Part shown: positions 63,972-64,000 of the stretch, one piece after another | Position numbering within the stretch: position 1 is the stretch's first letter | How the letters are laid out: every line of letters begins with the position of its first letter | Source: Anaerostipes hominis (ex Lee et al. 2021) | GTDB taxonomy: Bacteria > Bacillota > Clostridia > Lachnospirales > Lachnospiraceae | Length of the DNA: 64,000 bases | Direction: 5' to 3' | Assembly (NCBI RefSeq): GCF_002270485.1 | Contig: NZ_NQOG01000002.1 | Span: forward strand, 124,001 to 188,000 | Notes under the pieces: generated by a model | Database searches by the model: none | What the model saw: the letters and a program-made list of their open reading frames with translations, nothing else | Told to the model about the DNA's origin: nothing | Made by a program: the position numbers and the translations under genes

Positions 63972-64000
63972 ATGAACCAGTATAAGCTATTAACCCCCGG
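63972..64000 (+). CDS. phnW: Start of a probable 2-aminoethylphosphonate transaminase (cut by window edge)
   Basis: Only nine codons are present: MNQYKLLTP followed by a GG. A start of this type (YKLLTPGP) is characteristic of PhnW-type class V aminotransferases. AGAAAGG lies before the ATG, and the gene follows the binding-protein gene by 15 bases. If correct, the enzyme turns 2-aminoethylphosphonate and pyruvate into phosphonoacetaldehyde and alanine. The identification rests on very few residues plus context. Confidence 0.5.

Overview
The window looks like the chromosome of an anaerobic, low-to-mid GC Firmicute of the family Lachnospiraceae, most probably an Anaerostipes-like gut commensal. 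The reasons are strong GGAGG ribosome-binding sites, Firmicute-type promoters and U-tract terminators, a single-aptamer glycine riboswitch, DUF1292, DUF3793 and DUF3343 genes, a hybrid-cluster protein, and an acyl-CoA dehydrogenase/Etf set beside a complete-looking myo-inositol pathway. No rRNA, prophage, insertion sequence or CRISPR array was seen. There is one tRNA (Leu, AAG).

Layout. 1-6.7 kb: a LacI-type regulator cut by the window edge, then iolG-iolI-GPH symporter-iolE-iolH-glucitol-EIIA-like gene behind an operator that covers the promoter. 6.9-13.3 kb: tRNA-Leu, then nfo, a metallo-hydrolase, a selenium set (DUF3343, selD, yedF, selenocysteine-lyase-like aminotransferase) and a membrane metallophosphoesterase whose 3' end overlaps a convergent DNA glycosylase. 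13.4-17.7 kb: glycine riboswitch with an alanine/glycine symporter, pdxST, maf. 18-25.4 kb: DUF1292, a cation/proton antiporter, two M14-like proteins with damaged zinc sites, purL. 25.6-33.9 kb: transaldolase, AraC regulator, two cytidylate-kinase-like paralogues, an orphan antitoxin, DeoR, HAD phosphatase, flavoprotein-rubredoxin. 34-41.5 kb: a second LacI-type regulator, a candidate structured RNA with DUF3793, and iolC-iolD-iolB-alcohol dehydrogenase. 41.5-47.8 kb: a beta-glucoside PTS island with RNA antiterminator sites, a truncated AAA-like gene and a tautomerase. 47.9-55.7 kb: etfBA, GntP permease, propionate-CoA-transferase-like gene, crotonase, acyl-CoA dehydrogenase and MarR regulator, tied together by a shared ATGCAAAT/ACA operator. 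55.8-64 kb: small membrane protein, M18 aminopeptidase, DUF1275, Hcp, and an ABC transporter followed by the start of a phnW-like gene (2-aminoethylphosphonate use).

How the parts fit. The two iol operons encode uptake and conversion of myo-inositol through 2-inosose to 5-dehydro-2-deoxygluconate 6-phosphate. The aldolase (IolJ) and IolA are absent here. The iron-type dehydrogenase closing the iolCDB operon can reduce malonic semialdehyde to 3-hydroxypropionate. The MarR-controlled cluster holds the enzyme types needed to carry 3-hydroxypropionate through its CoA ester and acryloyl-CoA to propionyl-CoA and propionate. That matches the inositol-to-propionate phenotype I recall for Anaerostipes. 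Assigning these genes to that route is my inference.

Less expected items are an EIIA-Gut-like protein without its phosphoacceptor histidine inside the inositol operon, a dispersed intergenic repeat with compensatory stem changes, the paired degenerate M14 proteins, the chimeric metallophosphoesterase 3' end, and the unassigned RNA-like structure before DUF3793.
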